Of a DNA stretch of 64,000 bases, positions 1-10,527 are shown in pieces. Within the stretch, counting starts at the first letter, position 1. The number at the start of each line of letters is the position of its first letter. The position numbers were made by a program, and so were the translations under genes. The DNA comes from Laburnicola sp. R22_1. Lineage: Eukaryota; Ascomycota; Dothideomycetes; Pleosporales; Didymosphaeriaceae. The notes under the pieces were generated by a model, which saw nothing but the letters and a program-made list of their open reading frames with translations, was not told the DNA's origin and ran no database searches. Location: assembly GCA_014281115.1 (NCBI GenBank), contig JACONQ010000003.1:1302001-1366000 (forward strand), written 5' to 3'.

Positions 1-272
1 GCGTCTGTGGCGTTCGCTGCTGGGATGCCGCATGCACATCGCTGCAGCGGGTATTAACACCACGACAACCATTTAATTTGCTCGCGCCCTGCACAAGTAC
101 CTTCTGCTGACTCTCTCCTCACAGCGGTCGTGATCTCTTCAAACTGACGAGGATCCAACTGCGATGCGAGAGCGGTCCACATCAATACGTTCCAGTAGAG
201 CCTCAGGTACAACCTTCCAACCCATCAGCTGTTGAAAATTCGCCCGATCCAGCAACCGCCCAACCAACAACC

Positions 273-2801
273 ATGGAAGTGGACTCACGGCCTCATCCAT
301 CAATGGCGGGGCCACGCCATCACTACGAGCAGCATCACGAACAACATCACCATCACCACCATCACCACAGATCATTCGAAGCCAGCAGGCAATCACTTCC
401 AGCCCCAACGGCCCGCTCACCGCCAGCACCACTGGCAATGCATGCTCCACCGCAGAAGTCACCAAGCAATCCGCCACTTGCCTCGCCGTCGCCTGCTGTG
501 AAGCCGGTGCACGATTCCCAGTATATTCAACAGCCACCCAAGCAGTCCCCAAAGGAGCCCAGCATGAATGCGGCCAGTCAAACTCGGGAGGTCCCACCAA
601 TTCTGCCGCACCCCCATTTGATTCCACACTCACCAGCAGAAGCGCGGCCAAATGGCCAAACCTATCCCCGGCCGCCTCAAGAGGTGCAACTGGATGCCAT
701 CGAGCGCTTGCAAACTCAGGTCTCGCAGAACAGCAGTGCTCTAGTAGCCCAGAACCGGGATCTGCGACGTTACGAAGAGACTCAGCAACTCGAAGGAGAG
801 AATCTTCGACGTGAGTTACAGACGCAGTTGCATCATCAAAATGTCGAGACTCGACGTGTCGACGATGCTGTTACAAGATTGCAGCAAGAGATGCAGGGCG
901 TCCGTGAGATGCTCGGAACCCTGAGCGCTCAGGTCCATGCCGTCCGTGAAATGCAAACCCATGGGGGCGCTGCGGCACCTGGACATCCTATCAGCGGACA
1001 AGACTCCGCACTCGAACTCATGGCACAGCAAATGGCTGTCATGTCTCACAAGGCTCAGGAAGTGGACACGTTGAAAATCACCATGGAGATCATGAAGAAC
1101 AAGATTCAGCGACTCGAAGACGCTGCTGCCGGTGCGCCAGCGCTGCCACCAGCGTCCCAATATACCTCTCCGCGAGAGCCTTCTGTCCGACCAGCTCAGT
1201 CATCTCATGCAGTCCCTTATCACGGAACGCCAAACCAGGTATCGCAGGTTGATATTCCCGTTCCATCTGCGCAGCGAACGCAGTCCTACCATTCCCAGGG
1301 CAGCCAATCTGTAGCAATGACTCCCGATGTCTCCTCGCAGAGAGTCGACCCCTCTCAACCTCAGAGCGGTGGTTGGGTCGCGGTCAATGCTGGGGCAAAG
1401 CGAACCCATTCCAACGGCATGGACAGCCCTCAAGACTCCGTAGGAGCGTCAATTGGGTCGCCGAAGCGCCCAAAACTTGCTCCCCTCGAGCCGAGGAATG
1501 CATATGCCGTCTTACAGAGTCAACCTTCGTATGGACACGAGCATATGGACACCGATGATTCAGACGCCGCTAGGATGCATACCCACCGTCATACGTTGCC
1601 TTCACAGACCACCTCTACTGGGTCAATTCCCCTTTCTACTCTGACTTCACAACATTCGCATTTAATCCCTTACGGCATACAGGACGGTCCGTCTGACGAC
1701 AGCTGGCGTCCCGAGTCACAACGTATCACGGAAGTACGCACGCCTCGTGGCCGTGGCCGTGGTGGAGGTCCCGGCAGCCGTGGTGGGCGTGTCCGAAAGA
1801 GCCTGGCACCCCAATACCAACATCCCCTTAGTGCCCCAGAATGGGAAAGAGATGATTGGCACAGTGTTCCTGATTCGCAAATCAACCCCGACGGGTACTA
1901 CACTGTAGCACGCTCGGGCAAAGGCATCATACGCCGTGGAAGTGGCGGTGGTGGCGGCACATCGCGTGGCGGTGGACCACCTAGTTCTAGTGGCAGATCT
2001 GTAAGTTTGGGCCTTCAAGGCGTGACTGCAGGCGCAGGAATCGGTTTGCCGCTTGATCCTTATGCTCACACCAAGAAGACGCGAACCAAACCGATCCGTA
2101 ACGCCGATGGTATCCTTATTCGCAAAGATGGCCGTCCGGACATGCGCTCCCAGTCTTCCGCAGCCAACCTACGCAAGGTACATGCACGCGAAAAAGAAGA
2201 AAACGAGTCGAGCTTTGGTTACACGCCAACTCCTTCGGGTCAGCAACACTCCGCAACCATGAGCGGAGCGGAGACTCCGAGTCCAACTGGATATGGGTCG
2301 CACGGACAGGATCTCAGTGCGAGCCAAAAGAAGCATAATCATGTCATGTCCAAGATCTTTCCCGGAGGCGTAGATGAGACGAGGAAAGACCACGACTACG
2401 CCCGCAAAGTCTTCGAAGAGACGCAGGGTCACAAGGCACAGCCGAGGGCACAGCATCATCATCATCACCATCACGCTCACGAATCACACAGCCTCCCCCT
2501 TGAGATCAAGCACGAGCAGGCTGAAGAGAGTCGCATTGCTGATACACAGAGTCCGAATGGTGCCGACGTCGACATGGATCGGCCTGAAGACCACGCCGAC
2601 GACGAAGGCCAGACGCCGGGTGGGCATAGTGATAACTCTGGACGCGAGAGCCAGTATCATGATGCTACGGAGCAGGAGCCACATGAACCGCAACAGGAGG
2701 CGCGCTCAGAGCCTGTCCCAGTGTCAGCGTCAGCGCCGCAGTCTGCTATGGCGAGCTCGGATACGCCTGCAGCTAGCTCGGTGCAAGCTTCCGGTGTCTG
2801 A
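273..2801 (+). CDS. Disordered protein with poly-His runs, coiled coil and RGG box
   Basis: Single open exon of 842 residues starting at the first ATG (273) and ending at TGA 2799-2801. I do not recognise a named family. Visible parts: a His-rich N-terminus (about residues 20-32); Pro/Gln-rich low-complexity sequence; a likely coiled coil at about 145-290, rich in Leu, Gln, Glu and Arg heptads; an RGG/GRG-rich basic patch at about 490-515 with a second Gly-rich patch near 560; a conserved-looking stretch with ILIRKDGRPDMRS near 635; a second His run near 730; and an acidic, Ser-rich tail. RGG patches with a coiled coil suggest RNA or chromatin binding as part of a larger assembly, but that is inference. 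An upstream 5' exon cannot be excluded, since the window begins only 272 bases before the ATG. Confidence 0.75.
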   Translation: MEVDSRPHPSMAGPRHHYEQHHEQHHHHHHHHRSFEASRQSLPAPTARSPPAPLAMHAPPQKSPSNPPLASPSPAVKPVHDSQYIQQPPKQSPKEPSMNAASQTREVPPILPHPHLIPHSPAEARPNGQTYPRPPQEVQLDAIERLQTQVSQNSSALVAQNRDLRRYEETQQLEGENLRRELQTQLHHQNVETRRVDDAVTRLQQEMQGVREMLGTLSAQVHAVREMQTHGGAAAPGHPISGQDSALELMAQQMAVMSHKAQEVDTLKITMEIMKNKIQRLEDAAAGAPALPPASQYTSPREPSVRPAQSSHAVPYHGTPNQVSQVDIPVPSAQRTQSYHSQGSQSVAMTPDVSSQRVDPSQPQSGGWVAVNAGAKRTHSNGMDSPQDSVGASIGSPKRPKLAPLEPRNAYAVLQSQPSYGHEHMDTDDSDAARMHTHRHTLPSQTTSTGSIPLSTLTSQHSHLIPYGIQDGPSDDSWRPESQRITEVRTPRGRGRGGGPGSRGGRVRKSLAPQYQHPLSAPEWERDDWHSVPDSQINPDGYYTVARSGKGIIRRGSGGGGGTSRGGGPPSSSGRSVSLGLQGVTAGAGIGLPLDPYAHTKKTRTKPIRNADGILIRKDGRPDMRSQSSAANLRKVHAREKEENESSFGYTPTPSGQQHSATMSGAETPSPTGYGSHGQDLSASQKKHNHVMSKIFPGGVDETRKDHDYARKVFEETQGHKAQPRAQHHHHHHHAHESHSLPLEIKHEQAEESRIADTQSPNGADVDMDRPEDHADDEGQTPGGHSDNSGRESQYHDATEQEPHEPQQEARSEPVPVSASAPQSAMASSDTPAASSVQASGV

Positions 2802-4803
2802 TATTTTTATATTACTGCGCATATTCTCATCTACCGAAGTGCTCGACTATGCCGCTATATTGCTTGCTTACAGCACCAATATCGATTATCTGGCCACTGC
2901 AATGCTTGGCATTGAACTCACGAGTGGGTTCCTTGGGTTCTGTAGCCCGTTGGGCTGGGTACCTAGTTTGTGTCTCCATACTTTTTGTATTAGCGATTAA
3001 TTGACGATATATCACGACGGATTTATCTTCGGGTCCCTTTTTTTAAGTTTGGGAGGGACTGGGGTCTAGAATATTGCCCTGTTTATTTTTCTTCTAGAAA
3101 TGACCGTTCTGATGAGCAGCATACCCTCAGATAGAATGCGCAAATACGGAAAAGCTGTACTACCATAGAGAAAAGTTTGTTGTATGTATGTATTGAATGC
3201 GAAACCTCCTACCTATCCTGTCATTATCGCCTGCTGTCATGTCAGCACAAATGGATCCATGGCCAGGCTCCAGCCGTACATGCATGCATGCATTAATACG
3301 TCACAACTCCCTCAATGGCCCATTCATTATTCTATATACCTCATTATGTCGATCTTATTATGATAAAAAGGGGCACCGCGGCATCTATCCATCCCAACCA
3401 ATATATTTCCCTACCCGCACCACCGTTATGGTTTCGCTTCGAAAAAAAAATTGGGATTGGAGCAAAAAAATCCTTCCTTCCACGCGTCCTTTCTCCTCGC
3501 CCGCGCCGCATCTCTACTCTGCATATCGCCCGCCCGCCTTACTTTCATCAAGGAATAGAAGGGGGCTATGTAGGCAAGCGAGCGCGTACGTACCTACGCC
3601 GCCGGGCGGAAGGGCGGGCGGGCGGACGGGTACGCGGGTTGATCGGTATGTCTATCTGCACGTTGCACACTATGTATTCATTGCTAATGGATTTCAATTT
3701 TCAACAACTTCAGAACGTGCATGCGTGCATGCATGCGTGCATCTGTGCGTGCGTATGTGATATTCATTATTCCCTATCGAGCGACGAGTTTCATATCTCT
3801 GATAGATAGCAGCAGCTGCTAGGTAATAAGCGCGGTTTTTCGAGGGGTGTTATATAGCCGGCCAATCAGCGATCAGAAGAAGGGGAGGGGGGGGAATTAT
3901 GCATGCGATGCGATGCGATGCGTGAGATTTGGTGCATTGCATGTATGCATGCATATGTGGGTGGGGGCTTAGTATTGAAATCTTTTATGTATTTGGGTTG
4001 GGCGCTTGTGCGCTTGCGTTGGTGTGAGTGGTGAGCGGGAAGAGGGAGTGTTATAGGAAAACCTGGCCTTAAGCATCGCGGGGATTACGGTATTGGTTGC
4101 CTGGTGAGTGAGGTTGCGACGTATGTATGTACATGCACGGCAGACAGAGGCGCGAGGAGGGAAGCAAATGGGTGGATTGTATTGGATGTAATGAATGCCA
4201 AGTGACGTGGGGTGTAGCGATCGGAAACGTGAGAGCGGCGTAGACGGTAGAGACTGGAGAGTACGGGTATTGAGACGGGCTTGGTTGGGCATGGTGAGGC
4301 GAATATCATATTATGCCTCTGAGGGTGCTCGCCAATGTGGGGACGAAAGTTTTTTTGTTGTACTGTTGGTTTTTGGTGGAGTTCGTATTGTCGTTATGCG
4401 GCTTGGGGTTGACTCACTTGAAGCTGACCATAAACGTTGCGTCAGTTGTTGGTGAGATACGCGTATAGGGCGGGCCCATATTTTTCTTCCATGGGCCTGA
4501 GGATGTAACTTAGATGGCAGTAGCAGATATCCACCGCAGTGTGTGAAGCTGTCGGGGTTCATAGAAGCTGGATAGCAAGTACTGCGAGTATGATCGTAGA
4601 AACACAGTCGCATCGGGACTGGTATCGGCCCGTTGTGTGGTAGTGGGACTTGGATACGACTTTTTGTGAGCACCTGGTTGACTGCTTGTTTTGATTGTTC
4701 CTTCTCCAAATCTTCCTGTGTAAAGTTGTCTGCCGGATTCGGGTGAGCAAGTTGGCAATGTTTGCGATCGTGTCTCACAGTCTCTATGACGCTACCTATA
4801 ACT
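2802..4803. other. Intergenic region between convergent genes
   Basis: No supported gene in 2 kb. Short ORFs here have no family resemblance and are of low complexity. The stretch holds clusters of the palindromic word ATGCAT/GCATGC (about 3280-3300, 3715-3755, 3900-3955) and homopolymer runs. It separates the 3' ends of the RGG-protein gene (+) and the NACHT gene (-), so it should contain two 3' UTRs. Confidence 0.6.
3899..3924. repeat. Short tandem repeat of GATGC
   Basis: At least three exact consecutive copies of the 5-mer GATGC, flanked by GCATGC words and followed by TGCAT-rich sequence to about 3955. It lies in non-coding DNA and looks like a simple microsatellite. Confidence 0.7.
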
Positions 4804-7800
4804 TCACCAATCCCAATTGAAATCTAGGAATATTGCCCCTCCATCGCAGGGAGGAATCGCATCCGGATTACCTGCTTTTCGTTCTGTGTCGATGAGGTCT
4901 TTCACGTGTTGTTGGAAAGTCTCGTATTCTGTCTGAAATGACCAGTCGATGTCGTCGGAGCGAGGATCCTTCAGAGGCAAAAGGACCTCATGTACCAACG
5001 CTCTCAAGGGGTCCGGTTCGTCTAGCAACCGGGACGGAACATATCCTCTCTCAATCAAGTATTTGAGAGTCTCTCGGCCGTCAAGCTTAGGCACGTTATA
5101 AGCATCGTAGAAGCGGAGCAGAGAGAATTTTTCGTACTCGGAGGGTGAACTTCTTCCTACTTTGGGATCGAAGGCTTTCCTTGTTTCAGCTTCTATCGTT
5201 CTGCTCTGATCCTTTGGGGCGCTGTCGACTCCTCCAAGGACGATCCTCTGTCTTTCCATTGGCTCGAAAAGAGACTCGGGCAACTGCATGATCTCTGCTG
5301 CGACCGGTTTGCTGAAAATTGGCTTTGAGGAAATCTCGCAGACTTCTTTAGGTTCGCAGACTTCTTTAGGTTCGTACACTTCTTCGGGTTCGTCGAATAC
5401 AATTTCCATGATCGCGACTACTCTGAGAGAAGGATTCTCGGCCTGACGTAGCCATGCGCTTTCAATGTTATAGTCTATGACAAATTTGAGCAATGGATCC
5501 CCTTCTTTGAAGAATGCAGCCAGGATACCGGTCTCGACAAGCGTTACCATCAATCGCTTCTCCGTCATGATCACCCTTTCTTTCGTTGTGTCGTACTGCC
5601 AATCATAGAAACGTACTGCATCAGATGTATACATCTCCCACATGAATATGTGCTTCATCCGGGGCAGTGAATCGCCTTCCCACGTGTGGGTCAAGATCCG
5701 CAGGGCCGACAGAACTTCGAGGCCGGCACATTTCTTTAACAGCAGCTCAATGAAACGAAATCTTTCCAGATTAGGGGATATATCTGAATGTCGGAGACGC
5801 TGATCGGCAAACGAAAAGAGGCAGAACACAAGAGGCCCATGTTTGACAGTCGTGGTACTGGATGTAAGATCTTCATCTTTTAGACAACCTAATAAATAGG
5901 TCATGAGCTCAAGCGTACGTCCTTTTATGTCCCCGTATATAATACAAGGTAACAATTGTGCCGCCATCGAAGATCGTTCATCAGGTGGCAATGAGAATAC
6001 ATAGTCCTGAAGGTAGTCTTGATGTCCGTACAGGGCCAGCCAGCCGCTGATGTGAGGATCTAAGTCGATATATTTTCTCTTGTATGAATCGGCCGCGGGA
6101 GCTCTCCACTTAGGCCTTCTCCAACAGCACGCGGCTAGCAGTTCGAGAACGGCTGAAGATAAGCGAAGTTGGCTAAAATCACGTGTGTGAGGTGCCATGA
6201 GTCTCATAACACCAATCATACTATTCGGACACCCAGTGATCACCCCATCGCATAACAGGGAAGTGAGACGCTGGAAGACGTGCTGCAACGCTGGAGTTTT
6301 ATCGTAACCCAAAATTTCGCGGCCCGTGGGTGTGACTAGCAGGAAATCGCGGGCGCTACGATGAGTAAAACGGAGCTTTAGATCTTCCCACAGCATTAGA
6401 CGTTCCTCGAGCTCTCTCAGTTTTTCATCGGACTGTGGTAGGAAACGTGGTGCGGGTATACCACTACTTGTGACTAGCCCACCGCATCTAGCTGTGAGGC
6501 TTGCATCAAAACGTGAACATTCTTTCACTAGGAAAGAAGCTGATACTGCCTCACCACCTTGCAATACCATCTTTTGGACATTCGGGTTGCATTCTAACAT
6601 CTGCCTTAGCAAATGATCCAGAGATGAATTGATATATAGCATAGAGTTGAGGTAGTATGCTGTCTCGGCGCGGTAGAGATCACTGTCTCCGTTGTGTCGT
6701 TCCCACATCGTCTCATACATTGAATGGAGCCCGGATGGTAGTTTGTTGACCCTGTCCAATAGCGCAACCCAAGTTGGAGAATTTTCCATGTCTGTGCGAA
6801 GGTGTTCAACAACCAAGTGAACCCAAAGAAAGACACCGTCGGCTCGGCGAACGATGTCACTGATCATTTTCTCCCATTCCTTTGATGGCACCTCAAAATC
6901 ATAATCAATGTGATCCAGGCTTCTTTGGACGTAGCTTCGGATGTCTTCCCTTGTGAGGTCTTGCACCTTCAAATGTGGAAACTTGTATAATCGGGTTTGG
7001 AAGATGGTCTCCGGGCGACTTGAAGCGCAGATTTTGATGTTATTCAGAGCTCTGACACTCTCCAGCCAGTCCATGAGGCTTCTGATTTGTGCAGGGTTTG
7101 AGCGGTCGATCTCGTCCAAGCCATCGATGAAGGCGCATATAGGTCGAGTAGAGCTCTTGATAACCAACTGGAATAGCGTCTCAAGCTCCTTGAGTGACCA
7201 GTCTGAGAATTCTCTTTTGAGCCTGTAATCATCTGCTCTGCTTCTTAATACTTGCCCACAGGTCTCGCGATCCTGGGCGAAGACTTCATGGAGAAGGGTA
7301 CATAGCACACCAGCTAGGCTCTTTTGCATAGTGCCCCCAACGCTCCATATGAAAGCGGGTATGATGATTGGATTGGGAATTTCCTCAGATAGTAGTTGCT
7401 GGGTTCTGCTATCTTGGAGTAGGAATTTCAATAGAGTGCTCTTCCCAGCCCCAGCTTTTCCGCTAATCCAGTAAAAATCTTTTCCATGCCGGAGCCACGC
7501 TGGGAAACTATCCCACTTGGGGACTGATCCATTTTCATGTTGAGATGATTCAGGTTCTTTGAATATCCACTCAAACGTCTCCTCGTGCGCGACCTGAATC
7601 ATACTGCGCCTCTCGTTCATTTGTGGGAACCGGAAACTTTGGAGGAATTGCTGATAAATAGTGTCGCTAGCCCGCTCATGCACGGCCGTTTGAATGAGCT
7701 GTTGAGTCGCTTGCGTATGTCGAGCGGTATGCTCTCTTGTATTCCGCGCTTCTTCTGTGACCAACTTCTTGATATGCCCGGATTCCCGATCTACTAGATC

Positions 7801-8337
7801 TTCCAGGCGGGTTTGTCCCGCCATAACATGGCCGTGAAAAAGCTTCAGATTGTTGTCTAGGCTTTGCAATCGGCCAATAGTGTCGGTATGGTGTTCTTTC
7901 AATGTGTGACGCATGTCGACAAGGATCTGGAATTGCATGCGATGCTGTAGCCTGTCGAGTTGTCGAGAGAGTTTCTCAGTCTCGCCCTTGTGCTTGAGTT
8001 GATACGCAAGCGTTTTCCGCAGGACCGATAATTTCGATTTTTCGTTGCGCGGTAAAGATTTCTGGAGCTGCTTATCGAGGGCGTTCGCCACGGCAATAAT
8101 CTCGTTGGCAACCATGATCAGCTCCGCATCCGCCGGTTTCGGATTCGTCACAACCGACGCTCCTAGGGATGATATGAGGTCATTTGTTGCGTTCGTGAGC
8201 GACTGGTTATCTGGGAGTATGGAAGGGTCTGGCGTGCCGTTGTCATACAGATGTTTGAACACAGCGAAAGTCTCGAGCGATAACTGGATGACCTGCATGA
8301 TGTTGCAGGCTACGGAGAGCCCAGCCAGAGGATCCAT
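4804..8337 (-). CDS. NACHT-domain STAND NTPase (fungal NLR-like)
   Basis: Intronless ORF of 1177 residues, ATG at 8335-8337. The N-terminus (residues 1-about 230) starts MDPLAGLSVACNIMQVIQL and is a helical domain of the kind that precedes NACHT in many fungal proteins, with coiled-coil-like sequence at 110-215. The NACHT NTPase follows: Walker A GKAGAGKST at about 293-301 and Walker B AFIDGLDEID at about 402-411. The C-terminal 600 residues show no WD, ankyrin or TPR repeats; they resemble the uncharacterised winged-helix and helical arm common after fungal NACHT domains. Residues near 985-1000 contain short EVYEPK/EVCEPK repeats. Family knowledge: such STAND proteins act as signal-sensing switches in fungal self/non-self recognition and cell death; the ligand here is unknown. 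It lies alone, divergent from nothing obvious. Confidence 0.9.
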   Translation of the reverse strand: MDPLAGLSVACNIMQVIQLSLETFAVFKHLYDNGTPDPSILPDNQSLTNATNDLISSLGASVVTNPKPADAELIMVANEIIAVANALDKQLQKSLPRNEKSKLSVLRKTLAYQLKHKGETEKLSRQLDRLQHRMQFQILVDMRHTLKEHHTDTIGRLQSLDNNLKLFHGHVMAGQTRLEDLVDRESGHIKKLVTEEARNTREHTARHTQATQQLIQTAVHERASDTIYQQFLQSFRFPQMNERRSMIQVAHEETFEWIFKEPESSQHENGSVPKWDSFPAWLRHGKDFYWISGKAGAGKSTLLKFLLQDSRTQQLLSEEIPNPIIIPAFIWSVGGTMQKSLAGVLCTLLHEVFAQDRETCGQVLRSRADDYRLKREFSDWSLKELETLFQLVIKSSTRPICAFIDGLDEIDRSNPAQIRSLMDWLESVRALNNIKICASSRPETIFQTRLYKFPHLKVQDLTREDIRSYVQRSLDHIDYDFEVPSKEWEKMISDIVRRADGVFLWVHLVVEHLRTDMENSPTWVALLDRVNKLPSGLHSMYETMWERHNGDSDLYRAETAYYLNSMLYINSSLDHLLRQMLECNPNVQKMVLQGGEAVSASFLVKECSRFDASLTARCGGLVTSSGIPAPRFLPQSDEKLRELEERLMLWEDLKLRFTHRSARDFLLVTPTGREILGYDKTPALQHVFQRLTSLLCDGVITGCPNSMIGVMRLMAPHTRDFSQLRLSSAVLELLAACCWRRPKWRAPAADSYKRKYIDLDPHISGWLALYGHQDYLQDYVFSLPPDERSSMAAQLLPCIIYGDIKGRTLELMTYLLGCLKDEDLTSSTTTVKHGPLVFCLFSFADQRLRHSDISPNLERFRFIELLLKKCAGLEVLSALRILTHTWEGDSLPRMKHIFMWEMYTSDAVRFYDWQYDTTKERVIMTEKRLMVTLVETGILAAFFKEGDPLLKFVIDYNIESAWLRQAENPSLRVVAIMEIVFDEPEEVYEPKEVCEPKEVCEISSKPIFSKPVAAEIMQLPESLFEPMERQRIVLGGVDSAPKDQSRTIEAETRKAFDPKVGRSSPSEYEKFSLLRFYDAYNVPKLDGRETLKYLIERGYVPSRLLDEPDPLRALVHEVLLPLKDPRSDDIDWSFQTEYETFQQHVKDLIDTERKAGNPDAIPPCDGGAIFLDFNWDW

Positions 8338-8427
8338 TGCGAAACCGTCCAGGCGATAACCAACGCTCGGCGAGTCGAAAGATTCTCAGGACACGCCTCT
8401 GCACGAGGCGCAACCTTGGAGGTGGTG

Positions 8428-9078
8428 TCAATGTTGTAGAAAGGCTGAAGGCAGAGATGTGCATGATATGAGCGGGGCAGTGCATGCGTGCAGCTTGCAG
8501 TTGCGTGCACCAATCATCTCTACTGAGTGCCCTCTGGCAATACGAAGTAAAATACGAAGTAACACTGGAACGTAAACCCAGATCATGCTGGGTATTGCGA
8601 CGCACGCAAGTTTCAAACCGTTCAAGAACGCAGAATCGTATCTGACCGTCGCCCGTCTCGATGTACGAACACCAGCCTGCTCGATCGTCTCAGTGTATAA
8701 CTCGTAAGATACCCTCTTCCAATACCATCGCAGCCTCATCCACTTCCCCCACGCCTCCTCCATGTCCTCCACCCTCTTATACTTCCACACCGTCCCCCAA
8801 ACCCTGCAAGCACCTCGACGACGACAACCGTCGAATTCCGTCGTATGCCACTCAACGCTGAAAAATTGAACACGTGCGGCTGAAGTGTGATAAGTGGGAT
8901 TTGGACGAGCAAAAAAGGCGAACTTTACAGTATGTATCACCGTGGGGTCACTGTGTGCTAGGTACTGGGTTATAGTGCCTCCTGTTTTACTCCTCTCTGT
9001 GTATGGTGCGGACTCGACCTTGGTTAGAATCTCCACACGACGAAGATCTTCAGTATCACCGTGGGGTATTACGAACAA
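8428..9078 (-). CDS. Possible small membrane protein, unrecognised
   Basis: An open stretch of 216 codons between the NACHT gene and the NAPE-PLD-like gene. The frame opens at a TTG, so the true start would be an internal ATG or an upstream exon. One hydrophobic segment (LACVAIPSMIWVYVPVLL) near residue 160 could cross a membrane; the preceding region is Trp/Arg-rich. No family is recognised. It could be a chance ORF or part of the NACHT 5' leader region on the same strand. Confidence 0.22.
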   Translation of the reverse strand: MFVIPHGDTEDLRRVEILTKVESAPYTERSKTGGTITQYLAHSDPTVIHTVKFAFFARPNPTYHTSAARVQFFSVEWHTTEFDGCRRRGACRVWGTVWKYKRVEDMEEAWGKWMRLRWYWKRVSYELYTETIEQAGVRTSRRATVRYDSAFLNGLKLACVAIPSMIWVYVPVLLRILLRIARGHSVEMIGARNCKLHACTAPLISCTSLPSAFLQH

Positions 9079-9328
9079 GCACTGCCTTCTGCCTAACCAG
9101 GCCGATCATCATTAAAAGTTGTGCCGAATGAACTTATTTGGCGATAGAGGTAGGCGCGGAGACCCAACGTTGTAGCGGGTCTGAACGTAGGTTGGTACAC
9201 GGATTATGAACGGCCTGCCCATCACGTAGTTTAGCTACTGGTGAAGTGAAGTACTCACTACAAACGCATGAACTCTCATGGGAAAACTAGAATGCGTAGT
9301 ACCATACGTGCGCCAGCCCGAACTCGAT

Positions 9329-10525
9329 TCAGACGATAACCGTTTCTCTAATATCGCAGATGCCGACTTCATCACCCCAGGTAAGCCCCTCCGCTTCGGC
9401 AGCCTTCTTCCATCGTTGGGCAGGCTCAGTGACTGGCTCGTAATTGATACTGAAGACTCCCCTAAAAGTCCCATAGTGCATACCAATGCTCTTCTTGCTT
9501 TTCAAATCTTTATGAATAGCAACTGAATCATCCGGTGAAGAGTGCTGGCCAGAGAGAAGAGACCGAGGCTGGTAACAGCCAATAGGGAGCAAAGCCAAAT
9601 CGAAAGGTCCATAGAGCCTCCCGATGTCTGCGAAAGTGGGACAAGGCGAGACAGGCGCTTTGTGATAGGAAGGCTCATCATTCGAAGTGACGTGACAGTA
9701 CCCGGTGTCGCCCGCAAAGAAGAGCTTCTTCCCGCCCTTTGCTGCCTCGCTGACAACCCAGCTACACCATAAAGTGCGATCAAAATCCCACAGCGCTCTG
9801 CCGCTGCGATGTTGTGCAGGCGTGCAGGCCAGCTCAATGCTGCTGACACCGTCCATCTCAAGACGCACTGAATCCCATCAGTCCAGTTCTGTGACTTCTT
9901 CTACCTTTATACCCACGCCCAGGCCCGTCAGCACCGACTTCACTCCCAGCGCACAGAAGAACTTCAGCTTTCCGTTATGCCTGACATTGAGTTTCTTCAG
10001 AGTATCTGAATCGAGATGGTCGTAGTGATCGTGGCTGATGCATACAGCATCGATTTCTGGGAGGTCCTCGAGCGGACAGGGCGTTGGAGTGAATCGGACG
10101 GGACCGACCACCCCATAGGGTCCCACACGCCCGCTCCACACTGGATCGAGCAGTATCCGCATGCCTCTTTCCGCGCCATACAGCTTTGTCGTCTCGATTA
10201 AGAAACTCGCGTGTCCTATCCACGTCGCCTTCGGGCGGTTTTTGCCAACGCCAAAGTCGGGCTTGCGCACCTTGACGAGCCCAACACGGTCGCTCGGAAC
10301 AGGGACGAAGTTCCTTGGCGTATTCCATCGCGTCTTGAACATTTTCCAGATCGAACTACGTGTATAAGAAGGCCACGGGTTTCGAAAGGACGTGGGAGGG
10401 GTTCCGACGTGATGAAGGGTTCGATGGGAATCTGGTCGTCGTGGAGGCAGCGAAGCTACAGCGGTAGATACGGCTCTTCGATGAGAGGAGGTTTTGAACG
10501 CTGTCGCAACTCTACATGAAAAGAC
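9329..10525 (-). pseudogene. NAPE-PLD-like metallo-beta-lactamase hydrolase with in-frame stop
   Basis: One reading frame from about 10555 down to TGA 9329-9331 encodes a metallo-beta-lactamase-fold protein of the N-acyl-phosphatidylethanolamine phospholipase D type. The metal-binding motif SHDHYDHLD is at about 10010-10040; later motifs are ACTPAQHRSGR, FAGDTGY, LLPIGCYQPR and MHYGTF. The frame is broken only once, by TGA at 9878-9880, in the order ELD-stop-WD; the family usually has ELDWW there, so one TGG-to-TGA change explains it. The start is unresolved: the only good ATG (10525-10527) reads a different frame that stops at 10456, so a short intron or a further frameshift is needed. A 45-base in-frame intron (GTATAA..CAG) could also remove the stop but would delete conserved residues. 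Divergent from the RNase T2 gene. Confidence 0.75.
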
Positions 10526-10527
10526 AT

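Noticed and set aside
3197..3809. Two overlapping plus-strand ORFs
   Set aside because: Both cover simple-repeat sequence in different frames; no coding signal.
9834..9882. In-frame intron that would remove the TGA in the NAPE-PLD-like gene
   Set aside because: GT..AG ends and a CTGAT branch are present, but removal deletes the conserved VTELD-WWD segment, so a nonsense mutation is the simpler reading. Kept as an alternative in the feature entry.
9878..9883. Stop-codon readthrough signal
   Set aside because: The TGA is followed by TGG, not by the CTA context known from efficient fungal readthrough.
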